Assembly: GCA_963693315.1 (NCBI GenBank)
Contig: OY856187.1
Location: 47,138,485 to 47,202,484 of the forward strand
Direction of reading: 5' to 3'
Source of the DNA: Diogma glabrata
Lineage: Eukaryota; Arthropoda; Insecta; Diptera; Cylindrotomidae
DNA: 64,000 nt
The notes beneath the pieces were generated by a model. The model was not told the origin of the DNA and made no database searches. It saw only the letters and a list, made by a program, of their open reading frames with translations. Positions within the stretch are counted from its first letter, which is position 1; each line of letters begins with the position of its first letter. A program made the position numbers and the translations under genes. Shown here piece by piece: positions 36,411 through 47,689 of this stretch.

Positions 36411-36804
36411 ATTAACAAAATGAATTGTGAAGCGGTACCAATTACTTTCTACTAGGGTGGTAATTAGGGGGTGATTTTCACTTTTTTTGTCACCGAAAAA
36501 AATAGAGACTAATTTTATTTTATTTATTTTCGTATTGATCCTAAGAACTTTTATAAAACACATAAGTAAAGGATTTTAATACATTTTAAATAATATTATA
36601 TCAAATTTACCCGAAAAATGCATTGTTTTTTGTTAATTCACTTTGAAATTTTCAATTTTTGCGTTTGGCGAATATGAACTTACCTTCAACAAGCTATTGC
36701 TCCATATGTATTGGGTCTCCAGACACCATAAACACAGCATTTTTTTTATAAGCTACATTCTATTTTAATATCATTTTTAAGATAAATACTTACTTGTTGA
36801 GTTA

Positions 36805-37565
36805 TAGGCCAGTAATAATAGGAGAAAAAATTAGAAAAAAAAAAATAATTCGTTACAGCAAACTGAGAGTGGGATATTGTAGAACACGATATTGTAAAAG
36901 AGGGAAACATAAATCGAACCAGCAGCTGCTATCCGGGGGAGAATGGGGAGGGTTTTTAGGGGTTGAAAAAGGTTTTTCGTGATTTCTGGCTAAACCGTGC
37001 ATCCTATCAAAAAAAGTTATATGTTAAAGTTGTAGGGAATAAAAAGATCTACACTTTTTGTACGGACCATTTTTACCCTCACCTCAACATTTTTCGAAAA
37101 AAATGCGAAAAACCGATTTTTTTCTTTTTTCTTGTTTTCTTTTACAAAAAAAATTTTGTGAAGTTCAAATTTTGGAAAAAGATACCTCCATTTATTGGAA
37201 AAAGGCAGCAATTTTTTCGGAGGGAAATATTTAGACGTTGTTGTTAAAATTAATTTTTTTGAAAAAAAAAAACCAAATTTTTAACTGCGATTCCTCTTAA
37301 AACTACGCCTCCTAAAGAGTTCAGTTTTGACTCATTTACTTGTTCTTACGTCTATTTTTGATAAGTGGTAAAAAAATGGTATACTGTTATGGAAAAAAGG
37401 CGGGAAAATTGAAAAAACCGAGAAAATCGCTTTTTTTTCGTTGTAATTTGCATATTTATCGTTGAATAATCGTTATTAATTAATAAAATCATTTAAATTT
37501 TTTATGATAAACGTAAACGACGATCATTTGGAAATAAATTAATGAATAATTATATGCTTTCGTTA
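36805..37565 (+). repeat. Left arm of a long inverted repeat (element IR-B)
   Basis: This stretch is the reverse complement of 44115-44872 at high identity, including AACCAGCAGCTGCTATCCGG and the block around GGTTGAAAAAGGTTTTTCG. The frames at 36963-37247 and 44428-44712 are the same sequence in the two arms (differing at two residues); these 94-residue lysine- and phenylalanine-rich translations look like A+T-driven chance frames. Confidence 0.85.
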
Positions 37566-37831
37566 CTTTTAGTTTATTTAGGTAACAAAAAAGTAAATTT
37601 TATTCTTCAAACATGGCGATCTCAAAAAGTACCTTTTAGTTTTCTTTCATGTTTTTTATATTTTACAGATTTGTTATTTACTTAAAACATACTAAACCTA
37701 TAAGGACAATTGTTATTTTTTGTTTTTGAGAAAAACACATTTGAATATAGGTTGATTTTTTTTGTACTTTGTGCCATACACTAAACCCAAGTTTACTGAT
37801 TCTATTCTAAACTTATTTTGGGTTTAGAAGG
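37566..37831. other. Spacer between IR-B arm and gypsy element 2
   Basis: A+T-rich. At 37793-37828 an imperfect hairpin (CTAAACCCAA / TTGGGTTTAG) ends at the insertion site of the LTR element. Confidence 0.5.
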
Positions 37832-38111
37832 TGTTAAGTTTACGTTTAAATATGTATTTTATTAATTTAATGTAGTAAACAAAAACTAAAACTCAGAAAT
37901 ATATTATCACAATATTTATTGGATATAATGTTTAACAATTTTTATATGAATATAAAGTTTGACAATTTTTATACTTAATTGGCCGAGTGGCAAAATATAA
38001 TTGAATTAATTTTTATCATCATGAAACCAAAATCATGAAAACCAAAATCGTAATTTACAGCTAATCGATTTTTATTTCTGTTTCAATTGTTAGTGCATTT
38101 ATGCCAGCACA
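37832..38111 (-). repeat. 3' LTR of gypsy element 2
   Basis: 280 bp, TG...CA, identical to 43165-43444. Target duplication AAGG lies at 37828-37831. Confidence 0.96.
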
Positions 38112-38125
38112 TCACTCCCTCACCA
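38112..38125 (-). other. Polypurine tract of gypsy element 2
   Basis: On the minus strand GGTGAGGGAGTGA lies directly before the 3' LTR. Confidence 0.8.
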
Positions 38126-38284
38126 GCGTCAGCGCTACTAAATTTAAAATATATACAAGATACAATAAGATAAATTGTTCTTTATTTAATATCCATAACC
38201 ATCGAAAACAACATACATGATTGATTCTAATTTAATTGATTAAAAAAAAGTATTCGGATGGTAAAAAAAAAATAAATATAGTTA
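38126..38284 (-). other. Short untranslated region between pol and 3' LTR
   Basis: No frame; there is no room for an envelope gene. Confidence 0.7.
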
Positions 38285-41200
38285 CTATTTAAATTTGACT
38301 TTTTTGTATTTTATTGTTGGTGTAGTTGAATGAAGTGTACTTTCCACGAATGCAGGTTTCAATCTGTCAATTGATATAGTGCTAGGCTTACCATTTATGT
38401 CAATTACGAACTGTTTACGAAGGCGTCGTATAACCTTATAAGGACCGTGGTATGGACTCATGAGTCCGGTTCGAACTTTATCGACCCTTACAAACACATA
38501 TTCGCATGTTTCGAGATCTGTCGGAACGTATGTTTTTTGAATTGAATGTTTGGGTGCAACTGGTTTTATAGCCCGCATAGTTTCTTTAAGTTTGCTAACT
38601 AAATTGCTTGGATCGAGTGATACTGTATCAGGAGTTGGAACAAAGATTTCCCCAGGTACTCTAATTGTCTGTCCATATACTAGTTCTGATGGACTGCATT
38701 TGAGATCATCTCTGAACATTGTACGTATACCTAACAAGACAGTTTGAAGCTCTTCACTCCAAAATGAAGTTTTTCCGCGAGATTTTAGAGATTCTTTAAT
38801 TCTACGATGTAGAACTTCGACCATACCATTTGCTTGGGGATGGTAAGGACTGGTTCGAATTCTGTGAATACCCAAAAATGTCGTTAGTTCTTTAAAGAGT
38901 TTAGATTCAAACTGCGTGCCTTGGTCCGTTGTTAGCCGTAGTGGAGTTCCAAAACGAGTAATATAATTATTATAGAAGGTTTTGGCTGTAGTAATTGCTG
39001 ACATATCTACCATTGGGTATGCCTCAGGCCATCTCGTGAAACGGTCAATGACTGTAAGCATGTAATAATATCCGTTTGATGGAGGTAGAGGCCCAACAAT
39101 ATCTAAATGTACATGATCGAATCTACCTGTTGGAGTTTTGAAACTCTCTAAGGGTGATTTTGTATGGCGAACTATTTTAGATTGTTGACATGACGTACAA
39201 ATTTTACTCCAATAACCTGTATCAACGTTCATACTTGGCCAGAAATATTTGGATGCTACGAGTTTGCGTGTAGCTCTTATTCCTGGGTGACTGATATTAT
39301 GTAAGTTGTCGAATAAAATTTTTCTCAAATCTTTCGGGACATATGGGCGATTTACACCTTTTGACGTTTCGCACCAAATTTCTTCATTAGCATTTGTTGG
39401 TGATAAGAAACTGAAGCTTAATTTCGAAGAATTTGTTTGCTTTGATTTGTTCAAAAGATATTTTAATTCTTCGTCATTTTGTTGTAACTTCAACAAAGTG
39501 GTTACGTCAGCAGTTAAATTGCTAGAGTTCGTGGACATTTCTTCGCATTCTACCCGGGAAAGCGTGTCGGCCACGACATTTAACGAACCTTTTATATGCT
39601 TGATATCAGTAGTGAACTGGGCAATATACTCAAGTTGTCTTGTCTGTCTAGGACTGCGATCAGTTTTTGATGCAATAGCTGTCGTCAGAGGTTTATGGTC
39701 AGTAAAGACCGAAAGCTGCTGACCTTCGACGAAATATTTGAAATGTTTTATCGAAGCGTATACTGCTAGAAGCTCGCGATCGAAAGCCGAATACTTTTGT
39801 TCAGCACTTGTGAGTTTTTTGGAAAAGAATCCTAGAGGACGCCATGAACCATCAATAAATTGTTGAAGGACCCCAGCTACTGCAATAAGTGATGCATCAG
39901 ATGTTATGTTTATAGGTGCTGTTGGATTTGGAAAATTCAACAATGTTGCTGAGGCAAGTGCACGTTTGATTTGTTTAAAAGATTCGTTGCAACTATCTGG
40001 CCATGAAAACTGAATTTTGTTTTTCTTTTTAGCGGTCAATATAGTCAAATGAGCATGAAGAGGACAAAGAAGCTCAGCCAATCGTGGAACAAATCTGTGG
40101 TAAAAATTTACCATACCAATGAACCGTTGAAGTTGTTTTATTGTAGAAGGACTTTCGAATTCTACTATTGCTTCTACCCGTTTTTTGGAAGGAAGAATCC
40201 CTTCTGTAGAAATTGTGTGGCTTAGAAAATCTAATTTATCTGTGCCAAAAATACATTTTTCTGCCTTTATAGTTATTCCATACCCAGCGAGAGCTTTAAA
40301 CAGTTGTCGCAAGTGAGAAATGTGTTCTTCTTTTGTTTTACTTGCAACTAAAATATCGTCTATATATACGAATACAAACGGAAGACGTCTTGTTACCATA
40401 TTCATAAACCTTTGGAAAGTTTGAGCCGCATTTCTTAATCCAAATGCCATTGGTGGGAACTCAAACAATCCAAATGGTGTTGTGATAGCGGTTTTATATA
40501 TGTCTTCTTCGGCGACCGGAATTTGATGGTAGGCCCTCACGAGGTCAATCTTCGAGAAGATTTTACAACCAGCCAAATTTTGGGAAAAGCTTTGTATGTG
40601 AGGGATCGGGTACCTATCTGGTATGGTCACAAGGTTCAGTAAACGAAAATCGCCGCAAGGACGCCAATCTATTGAATCCTTCTTTTGTACCATATGTAAC
40701 GGCGAAGAGACAGATGATGAGGATGGCCGACATATGCCTAATTCAACCATATGATCAAATTCTAGCTTACTCGCCTTTTCTTTGAATGGGTCCATTCTAC
40801 GAGGTCGAGAAAAGGGTAAATGACCTTTTGTTACGATATAATGACGAACAGAATGTTTAACTGGATGGTGAAAATTCGGTGGCAGGGTCAAAGAAGGAAA
40901 TTCTTCTAGAAGCTTGCCGTATGTATCACCAATGGAATATAGCTTTGGGGATGGTGTATTATCATGTTTGGATAAACAGTGCATCGACAATAGTGTATTT
41001 CCATCTAATATACGTTCCCGTTTCAGATCAACCATGATCCCAAATTTGGCAAGAAAATCTGCGCCTAATATTGGCTTTTTCACTGAAGCAACGATGAATG
41101 GATGAGTAAACTTTCTTCTAAGTCCTATGTTAATATTAAGCAATTTGTAGCCATAGGTTTTAATAGTGGATCCATTTGCAGCAGAAAGAGATATATACGC

Positions 41201-41380
41201 TGTATCATTTGAAAGCTTAGTATAAGGAGACGGAGGAATAGTAGACACATCCGCTCCAGAGTCGACAAGGAATTCTAAATTATTGTTTGTGTCTTTGATA
41301 AAGAGGCGACGACTAATGTTGCTTCGGAGGGGAGTCGTCAATGATTCCGAAGCTATTTGTTTTCCGATTCTGGAAATTGT
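38285..41380 (-). CDS. Pol polyprotein: protease, RT, RNase H, integrase
   Basis: The frame is open from 41380 (just after a TAA at 41381-41383) to 38285. The first ATG-like start, a TTG at 41339-41341, is not needed if translation enters by a -1 shift from gag. Numbering from that TTG: protease [10 protein letters not shown] with D27; RT with D266 in [10 protein letters not shown] and FVYIDDIL (D328, D329); RNase H D482, E523, D548 and D592; integrase zinc site H681, H685, C715 and C718; core D747, D806 and E842 (DD35E); and a [13 protein letters not shown] C-terminus near 966. Length of about 1,030 residues is normal for a Ty3/gypsy pol. No stop or shift was seen. It would copy the element RNA in cytoplasmic particles and insert the DNA in the nucleus. 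Confidence 0.96.
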   Translation of the reverse strand, partial: TISRIGKQIASESLTTPLRSNISRRLFIKDTNNNLEFLVDSGADVSTIPPSPYTKLSNDTAYISLSAANGSTIKTYGYKLLNINIGLRRKFTHPFIVASVKKPILGADFLAKFGIMVDLKRERILDGNTLLSMHCLSKHDNTPSPKLYSIGDTYGKLLEEFPSLTLPPNFHHPVKHSVRHYIVTKGHLPFSRPRRMDPFKEKASKLEFDHMVELGICRPSSSSVSSPLHMVQKKDSIDWRPCGDFRLLNLVTIPDRYPIPHIQSFSQNLAGCKIFSKIDLVRAYHQIPVAEEDIYKTAITTPFGLFEFPPMAFGLRNAAQTFQRFMNMVTRRLPFVFVYIDDILVASKTKEEHISHLRQLFKALAGYGITIKAEKCIFGTDKLDFLSHTISTEGILPSKKRVEAIVEFESPSTIKQLQRFIGMVNFYHRFVPRLAELLCPLHAHLTILTAKKKNKIQFSWPDSCNESFKQIKRALASATLLNFPNPTAPINITSDASLIAVAGVLQQFIDGSWRPLGFFSKKLTSAEQKYSAFDRELLAVYASIKHFKYFVEGQQLSVFTDHKPLTTAIASKTDRSPRQTRQLEYIAQFTTDIKHIKGSLNVVADTLSRVECEEMSTNSSNLTADVTTLLKLQQNDEELKYLLNKSKQTNSSKLSFSFLSPTNANEEIWCETSKGVNRPYVPKDLRKILFDNLHNISHPGIRATRKLVASKYFWPSMNVDTGYWSKICTSCQQSKIVRHTKSPLESFKTPTGRFDHVHLDIVGPLPPSNGYYYMLTVIDRFTRWPEAYPMVDMSAITTAKTFYNNYITRFGTPLRLTTDQGTQFESKLFKELTTFLGIHRIRTSPYHPQANGMVEVLHRRIKESLKSRGKTSFWSEELQTVLLGIRTMFRDDLKCSPSELVYGQTIRVPGEIFVPTPDTVSLDPSNLVSKLKETMRAIKPVAPKHSIQKTYVPTDLETCEYVFVRVDKVRTGLMSPYHGPYKVIRRLRKQFVIDINGKPSTISIDRLKPAFVESTLHSTTPTIKYKKVKFK
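41353..41380 (-). promoter_or_regulatory. gag-pol overlap, -1 frameshift window
   Basis: The gag stop (TAG 41353-41355) and the last upstream stop in the pol frame (TAA 41381-41383) leave only about 28 nt in which a ribosome could move from gag to pol. Pol is in the -1 frame relative to gag. The window contains GGAAAAC in the phase G-GAA-AAC, a plausible but non-canonical slippery site. That this site is used is inference. Confidence 0.6.
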
Positions 41381-42228
41381 TTAAATAACTCGCATGGCTT
41401 CTGGCACCGACGTGCCCGTGACCCGTATTTACGATGGTAAAAACAATATTGTTCACTATTTGAATCTGTTGCAAGATTTGAATTAGATCTTTTCTTGTTT
41501 TTAGAATATTTTCTTTCATGAAAAGATAGTGAGCGTGGATGTGGGGACTTGCTTCTATTTCTTGTGTGCGAACGTTTGAGCTGGAATTCAGAAATTTGGT
41601 TTTGAAGTGCATTCACCTTTTCTTCAAGAATAGATTCCCTAGACCTAGAGCTTCGTGGCATTGAAGCTTCTGATGCAGAAATGTTTGAATTTTGAGATTG
41701 GTCAAATATTTTATCTGCTATTAATATAACTTTTTCAATGTCTTTAGAGTCCACTACAGAAATTATTTGCTTTATAGACGGTGGTAACCGTTGGTTCCAA
41801 ATTCCGAAAATTAATTTTTCGCTTACAATATCTAAAGTAGCTGCCTGGTCTACCATAGTACGATACATTACCGAAGGCTTCTCGTTACCTAGTTCGACTG
41901 TGTTAAGAAGACGTTCTAATCTTTTCTCCGCACTATCTGAATTTCGGTCAATTAAAGCGTTTTTTAGTGTTTCATATTTATTATTATCTGGAGGTTTTCG
42001 CAAAATATCAGAAACTGTTGACATTATTACCTCTGATAACGCACCTAAAACGTAATCAAATTTTGATTGGTCCTTAACTACTTTCGCGTTTCGAAACTGT
42101 GCTTCTATGCGAAGAAACCAAAGGTCAGGCATTGTAGGCCAAAATGGAGGAAGTTTTTGAGTTAATGAACTTTCTTCCCATGTTCTTTTATCTTCATTTT
42201 GGCTCCCATCATTTTCCGTATCAATCAT
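41353..42228 (-). CDS. Gag protein of gypsy element 2
   Basis: 291 residues from ATG 42226-42228, the first in-frame Met after a 5' leader of about 936 bp. The N-terminal half (about residues 25-190) holds conserved capsid-type features of this Gag group ([33 protein letters not shown]). A Ser-Arg/Lys-rich stretch follows (about 195-265), then a C-terminal Cys-His motif, [18 protein letters not shown], instead of a standard CCHC knuckle. It would form the particle and bind the element RNA. The frame ends at TAG 41353-41355, with pol overlapping in the -1 frame. Confidence 0.93.
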   Translation of the reverse strand: MIDTENDGSQNEDKRTWEESSLTQKLPPFWPTMPDLWFLRIEAQFRNAKVVKDQSKFDYVLGALSEVIMSTVSDILRKPPDNNKYETLKNALIDRNSDSAEKRLERLLNTVELGNEKPSVMYRTMVDQAATLDIVSEKLIFGIWNQRLPPSIKQIISVVDSKDIEKVILIADKIFDQSQNSNISASEASMPRSSRSRESILEEKVNALQNQISEFQLKRSHTRNRSKSPHPRSLSFHERKYSKNKKRSNSNLATDSNSEQYCFYHRKYGSRARRCQKPCELFKQFPESENK

Positions 42229-43147
42229 GATTTTTTTGTTTGAAAAAAAATTATAATTTTAACAGGGTTAATAAAAAATGTTTGAATATAATACAATATT
42301 TTCGTATTTCAAACTTATTTTAGTGTAAATCTTGCAATAAATAATTCTTTAAATGTAAAATAATTCTTCAAATGTAAATAAATTTTTTACGCTCATAAAA
42401 AAAATCTTGTATTCAAGCTAGCTGTATATAATACCGCTATATATAAAAGCACTGATCGATGTGAGTGATATGATGGCAAACACAAATCAATAGAAACAAA
42501 AATAATTCAAAACTTACGATTTCCCTTGATCGATGTATCTTAATTCATTTAACATAATTCAATAATATTCGCCAATTGTGTAAAAATGTTGCTTAAAATA
42601 AAATCAAATTCAATGTTGAAACTTCCAAAATAAATGTTTGTACGATATGAAATAACAGCTTTGTAGATATGTACTGCTTATCCAAATTTTATAAGAATAT
42701 GACGATGCATGTACACAATCCAAAATTGATTAATTTCGATTTCATTTATTTTCTATACTTTGATGCATATAACGGATGCTGTTTAGAATATTACTCGTCC
42801 GATGAATGCAATTTGTTAAAATTGTAACACTAATCTGAAATATTTTCACGAAAACAGCAAAACTTTTGCAGGAAAAAGTATATTTTATTTTAACACGTAC
42901 CTTTTATCTGGCACTGTTATAAACAGCACCAGATATCCAAAGGTCAAAGCCTTAAATTTACTGGAACCACCGGTGTCGTTGATTTTATGACCTTGAGGTC
43001 GTTTTACATGTGCACAGCTCCAATTTTGTTTCAGCGATCTAGCTTGTTAATTTTATGCTCACTCGGTTTTGAAATAATTGTATTAACTATTTTAAAAATT
43101 TCAAGTTTATATTTTAACACTATATTGATATTGCTATATTTTTGCGC
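42229..43147 (-). other. 5' leader of gypsy element 2
   Basis: About 920 bp of A+T-rich transcribed leader between the primer site and the gag ATG. It would hold the packaging signal, but I recognise no motif. Small frames here are not conserved genes. Confidence 0.6.
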
Positions 43148-43164
43148 GTTAACGGGGTCACCAC
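43146..43164 (-). other. Primer binding site of gypsy element 2
   Basis: On the minus strand TGGTGACCCCGTTAACGC begins one base from the 5' LTR, starting with the TGG that pairs with a tRNA CCA end. I cannot name the tRNA. Confidence 0.7.
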
Positions 43165-43444
43165 TGTTAAGTTTACGTTTAAATATGTATTTTATTAATT
43201 TAATGTAGTAAACAAAAACTAAAACTCAGAAATATATTATCACAATATTTATTGGATATAATGTTTAACAATTTTTATATGAATATAAAGTTTGACAATT
43301 TTTATACTTAATTGGCCGAGTGGCAAAATATAATTGAATTAATTTTTATCATCATGAAACCAAAATCATGAAAACCAAAATCGTAATTTACAGCTAATCG
43401 ATTTTTATTTCTGTTTCAATTGTTAGTGCATTTATGCCAGCACA
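43165..43444 (-). repeat. 5' LTR of gypsy element 2
   Basis: 280 bp, TG...CA, identical to the 3' LTR. The AAGG target duplication follows at 43445-43448. Confidence 0.96.
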
Positions 43445-43740
43445 AAGGTACTAAATGAGGTTTAAAGAAGGTACTAAATAAGCTTTTTTTGGGTTTTCTG
43501 AAGGTTTAATATTTTACCCAAAACATACTCAAATTACAGACAGACGTTTTGTTCGACGATAAAAACCAACTCGAATATTTGTTAGCAAAAATATGCCAGT
43601 AGCAGATTTTGCTGAAATTTATCAAATAGATAGTGAATTTTCCTTTCAATTACAATAAAAAATTCATATTAAATTAAAATATATATCATATATTAATTAT
43701 CATATATTATAAACTAAAATAAGCATTAAATATTTTAGAA

Positions 43741-44105
43741 AAATGAAAATTCTGCCAATCCCATGTACCTTCGAAATCAAATTGCTCAAGAACGGCTTTA
43801 CCAATTTTATCAAACTTTTTTTTTTGTAGGTGATTAGTTAATCGTTTGAAAAAAAAAATAATTAATTGTTTTTGTAATTAATTTTTAAATTAAAATATTA
43901 AAAAACTTTTTTAAAGTTGGCGCTTGGGTTGAAGATCAAATGAAATTTAATTTATTTTTTATGTAAGAACAGTTCTATCCTTACTCTAAAATATTACAAA
44001 TTTACAAAGAGGCTAATATTCGTGTTCCTGAGATATTTAATTTTTAAGATTTTTAGTACGACTAAAATTCTAATTGTTGATTATTTCTTCGAACAATTTT
44101 TATCA
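43741..44105 (+). mobile_element. Family M element, partial copy
   Basis: It matches 35837-36200 in the same orientation, from AAATTCTGCCAATCC through GAACGGCTTTACC to the GATTTTTAGTACGACT block, with scattered differences. The outer arms are missing. It directly abuts the right arm of IR-B. Confidence 0.8.
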
Positions 44106-44114
44106 AGTTCGAAA

Positions 44115-44872
44115 ACGAAAGCATCTAATTATTCATAAATGTATTTCCAAATGATCGTTGTTTACGTAATAATAAAAAAAATAATATGATTTTATTAATT
44201 AGTAACAATTATTCAACGATAAATATGCAAATTACAACGAAAAAAGCAATTTTTTCCGTTTTTTCAATTTTCCCGCCTTTTTGTCCATAGACTTATACTT
44301 TTTTTACCATTTATCAAAAATAGACGTAAGAACGAGTAAATGAGTCAAAACTGAACTCTTTAGGAGGCGTAGTTTTAAGAGGAATCGCAGTTAAAAATTT
44401 GATTTTTTTTTTTCAAAAAAATTAATTTTAACAACAACGTCTAAATATTTCCCTCCGAAAAAATTGCTGCCTTTTTCCAATAAATGGAGGTATCTTTTTC
44501 CAAAATTTGAACTTCACAAAATTTTTTCTGTAAAAGAAAACAAGAAAAAAGAAAAAAATCGGTTTTTCGCATTTTTTTCGAAAAATGTTGAGGTGAGGGT
44601 AAAAATGGTCCGTACAAAAAGTGTAGATCTTTTTATTCCCTACAACTTTAACATATAACTCTTTTTGATAGGATGCACGGTTTAGCCAGAAATCACGAAA
44701 AACCTTTTTCAACCCCTAAAAACCCTCCCCATTCTCCCCGGATAGCAGCTGCTGGTTCGATTTATGTTTCCCTCTTTTACAATATCGTGTTCTACAATAT
44801 CCCACTGTCAGTTTGCTGTAACGAATTTTTTTGTTGTTAAAATACTATTTTTCCTGGCCTATTATTGATGAA
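44115..44872 (-). repeat. Right arm of a long inverted repeat (element IR-B)
   Basis: Reverse complement of 36805-37565. Without gypsy element 2 the arms would be about 0.9 kb apart, so together they make a foldback-like structure of about 2.4 kb. Confidence 0.85.
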
Positions 44873-45560
44873 AAACCGTCTAAAAACATGGATTTTTTAT
44901 GAAATCGCGAATAAATCGAAAAGAATCGACTTTCAGAAAAATATTTCTATGGCAAAAGTTGCTTAAAATTAGTCAATCTATCTATTCCTATACTTATTTT
45001 TAATGTAATATTTTTCACCCCCAAGAAGGGGTGGCATACACTCCTCGGGTAAAAGCACCCACCAGCACAGAGTTAATTTTGAAGTAGAGGGCAAGTATAA
45101 CCTAAATCCAAATTTTCGTGCAAATCGGTACTGCTTGTAAGGATTATACGGGAAAATTTATATTGCTTTTTACTTAATTAATTAAGTTGCTAAGATGTCA
45201 ACAATTAAAATCTTATATTAGATCACATATTATTATATGATACAACATAAGTGATCTATGTAATCATTACTAAATATTTATATAAGTTTGTTATAAACTA
45301 TATGTTTGTTTTCTAAAAACCATTTAAATATAAAAATCAAAAAAACAAATGATTTAAAGAATTTTATTTGAAGTTATTAAGTTGAATTAATGTGGGATTA
45401 TAATTCAAATTGTTTTTGAATATATGTATATATACACATGATTAATTGTGAGTTTATTGTAAAAGTCACATCAGAGCCCAATAGAATAGGCTAAAATAAA
45501 TTCTACAGCTATACAGCGGAATTGACTTTCTGTTTTTTTTGTGAATGTAAAGCAGAGCAG
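44873..45560. other. A+T-rich DNA with one conserved-looking patch
   Basis: At about 45017-45160, ACCCCCAAGAAGGGGTGG makes a short hairpin and is followed by a less A+T-rich block. It may be the end of a dispersed repeat. No gene is seen. Confidence 0.45.
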
Positions 45561-45577
45561 AATATGGTTGAAATTTA

Positions 45578-45690
45578 GATAGCGTGAATGACTAGCTATC
45601 ATTGTTTTACACAATTTGAAATGTATATAGCGCGAATGACTAGCTATACGCAATTGTTATTATATAGCGCGAATTAATTACAAGCTATAA
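45578..45690. repeat. Three short repeats with ATAGC...GCTAT ends
   Basis: ATAGCGTGAATGACTAGCTAT, ATAGCGCGAATGACTAGCTAT and a longer variant with GCGCGAATTAATTACAAGC recur at 35-45 bp spacing. Each is an imperfect inverted repeat. Confidence 0.7.
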
Positions 45691-46351
45691 CTGGACTATT
45701 GGACGGAAATAAAAAAAAATTAATTAAATGTCATGTTCAAAATCAACCAAATGTGAAATGAAATTTAATTTTATTTATTTTATTTTCATTAAATTTTCAT
45801 GGAAATTGTCATATCAGTTGAAACCAATTATTCTAAACGAAAATCAATTATGTACATAGTGTTAAAGTTAAACAAAATTTTATTGGATATTATTCCCTTT
45901 AGGATTTATTATCTACAAAAATAGGAAAACTCACAAAACAATTAAAATAAATTTTCCAATTGTAATAAAACTTTTGATTCCCATGAAATCCGCTATAATA
46001 ATTACCTGCGTGTAGCTTTGTTAACTTTTATAACATCAAATAAAATCAAAATTCTAATATTGTGCGTGTTAAAATTATTATGATTAATGAAGTTTTGAAT
46101 ATTTTGGAGGAGGTTTGAAATTTTTCTGGACAATAAAAAAAATGGAAACAATATCTCGTGTTGGATATTGTATCCATTTAATAAATCAAACTTAATGTTG
46201 ATGTAATTAACGACACGATTTGAATCGTTATCCAAGTGGGGAGGTAAAATCTTTGTTTAATTGTACATACTTTTGTTTCAACCTTACAAAAAACGTTCAA
46301 AACTTTTCTATTCTACAAAGATTTCATCTTTTGTTTGTTTTTTATTTACAG
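45691..46351 (+). other. A+T-rich DNA, presumed intron 5' of the candidate exon
   Basis: It ends in a pyrimidine-rich tract and TTTATTTACAG, a good 3' splice site, at 46350-46351. No other coding sequence is seen. Confidence 0.4.
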
Positions 46352-46459
46352 GAAAATTCTGGATTAGTTGTACCTTGGATAATAGGATTCATAACATTTA
46401 TGGCATTAGAAGCTGTAGCTATGGTTTATTCAAATGTATTAAGAGATCATGTTAATAGG
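46352..46459 (+). CDS. Candidate host-gene exon, membrane-protein segment
   Basis: 108 bp, exactly 36 codons, starting after TTTATTTACAG and ending at AGG|GTGAGT, a consensus 5' splice site. It is therefore a phase 0/0 internal exon. It encodes ENSGLVVPWIIGFITFMALE and then AVAMVYSNVLRDHVNR: one strongly hydrophobic helix from about VVPWII to AMVY, followed by a basic, polar end. The codon composition differs from the flanking homopolymer DNA. The pattern recalls insect multi-span proteins of the DUF4728 type, but I cannot confirm a family. Flanking open-frame extensions (46220-46351 and 46460-46546) are probably intron. No partner exon was found. Confidence 0.55.
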
Positions 46460-47685
46460 GTGAGTTTTATGTTATTTTTTACGTTCATGTCGTTTGTTGC
46501 AACTTTTTGTTTATCTTTTGTTTTGTTTTTTTTTTTGAATTTTTGAGCAAGACAGTTTTTAAACAACAACAGATGTTAAAACAAAGTTTTTGTCTTATTT
46601 GGGGCGATGGAATTACAGGCTTATATAAACGAAGAAAAAACAAACAAAAAAATGTCTTAAAATGTTTAAAAATAGAATAATCGGAATTGGGATTTCGATA
46701 TTTATGGTAATCTTTTGAGATGAAATGATTGATTATTAATGCAGGAAAAATCTTGAACTTTTAGAGTAGATGTCTTATTTTGAAGCAGTATATAAAGTTT
46801 TATCGACAGTTTTGTTTATCTGATTGCTTTGAATTTATAAATCTTACTAGGCTTATAAGATGGGTAAGGTTGTCACATCTTGTCGGGCTTAGTAATTAGG
46901 GTATTTTCTTGACAACAAGTTCTGTCTAGGGCATGTTCAACTACAATGTCAGCATTATGGTCGAGTTAATGCAGTTTTAAGGATTATCGACCATTTTTAA
47001 CAGAATATGGAAAAGAGAATTTAGTTTAAAGTTGAGTCAGAACTTATTCGCATGGATTAAATTCATTTTACAAACCTTGGTTCCTCGTCATGGCGTTCAT
47101 ATACTAAGACGATCAAAAAAAGAGTTATATTTTTTACTAGTTACATTTGTCTAACAAAAGTGCATATATGTGTAAAAGTCGGTCCTTGTAAAGTAAAATT
47201 GATTTAATTCCGTCATGGTATAAGTATAAATGGTATAGCTTGATAAAGCAGATTGAATTTCCTTCGTTGAGATGATGCGTAATATTTTCATTTTATGTAG
47301 GTTTGCAGTGTTTCATTTGCTTAACTTTTGTGTGTGCCGGTAATGCTTCTTGGAGAAGTATAGATTGCCAACAAGTGTCCTCATTTTCATGTCGGCTATG
47401 CTCGTCAATGGGACTATGATCCTCAGAGAAGCTGTTCGCTATTAAAAAATTTACGACATCGTATCAAAAATCCCAATTTTTGAACAGCGTTCTTATAGGT
47501 TAAAAATATGAGAATTCTATTTGAGATTATTTTCGACCTCTTCTCCGCGGTCAAACTTTAATGGAAACGGATTAGATGTAGATAATCTAGAAAAATGACA
47601 AACCCTGTGTTTTGCTCGTATCGAATTCAACACTTTTAGCAAATATCCAATCCAAAATAGTTTTGAGGTCATTGTTTAATGTACA
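46460..47685 (+). other. Presumed intron and decayed sequence
   Basis: It starts with the 5' splice site GTGAGT. The right part (about 46860-47680) is less A+T-rich and may be further decayed sequence of the LINE at 47690, but I could not read motifs in it. Confidence 0.4.
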
Positions 47686-47689
47686 TCTA

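Larger units (their letters stand above)
37832..43444 (-). mobile_element. Ty3/gypsy LTR retrotransposon 2, apparently intact
   Basis: 5,613 bp in minus orientation. It has 280-bp LTRs that I find identical over their whole length, TG...CA ends and a 4-bp AAGG target duplication (37828-37831 and 43445-43448). The primer site and purine tract are in the expected places. Intact gag and pol overlap in a -1 frame. All catalytic residues checked in protease, RT, RNase H and integrase are present. There is no envelope gene. Identical LTRs and open frames mean very recent insertion and possible activity. It lies inside the IR-B inverted repeat structure. Confidence 0.97.

Noticed and set aside
36963..37247. 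94-residue frame, found also inverted at 44428-44712
   Set aside because: Conserved only because it lies in the two arms of one inverted repeat; the residue content is what A- and T-runs produce.
38550..42055. Plus-strand open frames opposite gag and pol of gypsy element 2, and the 41313-41612 frame
   Set aside because: Shadows of gag and pol; no conserved motif, and explained by the codon use of the real genes.
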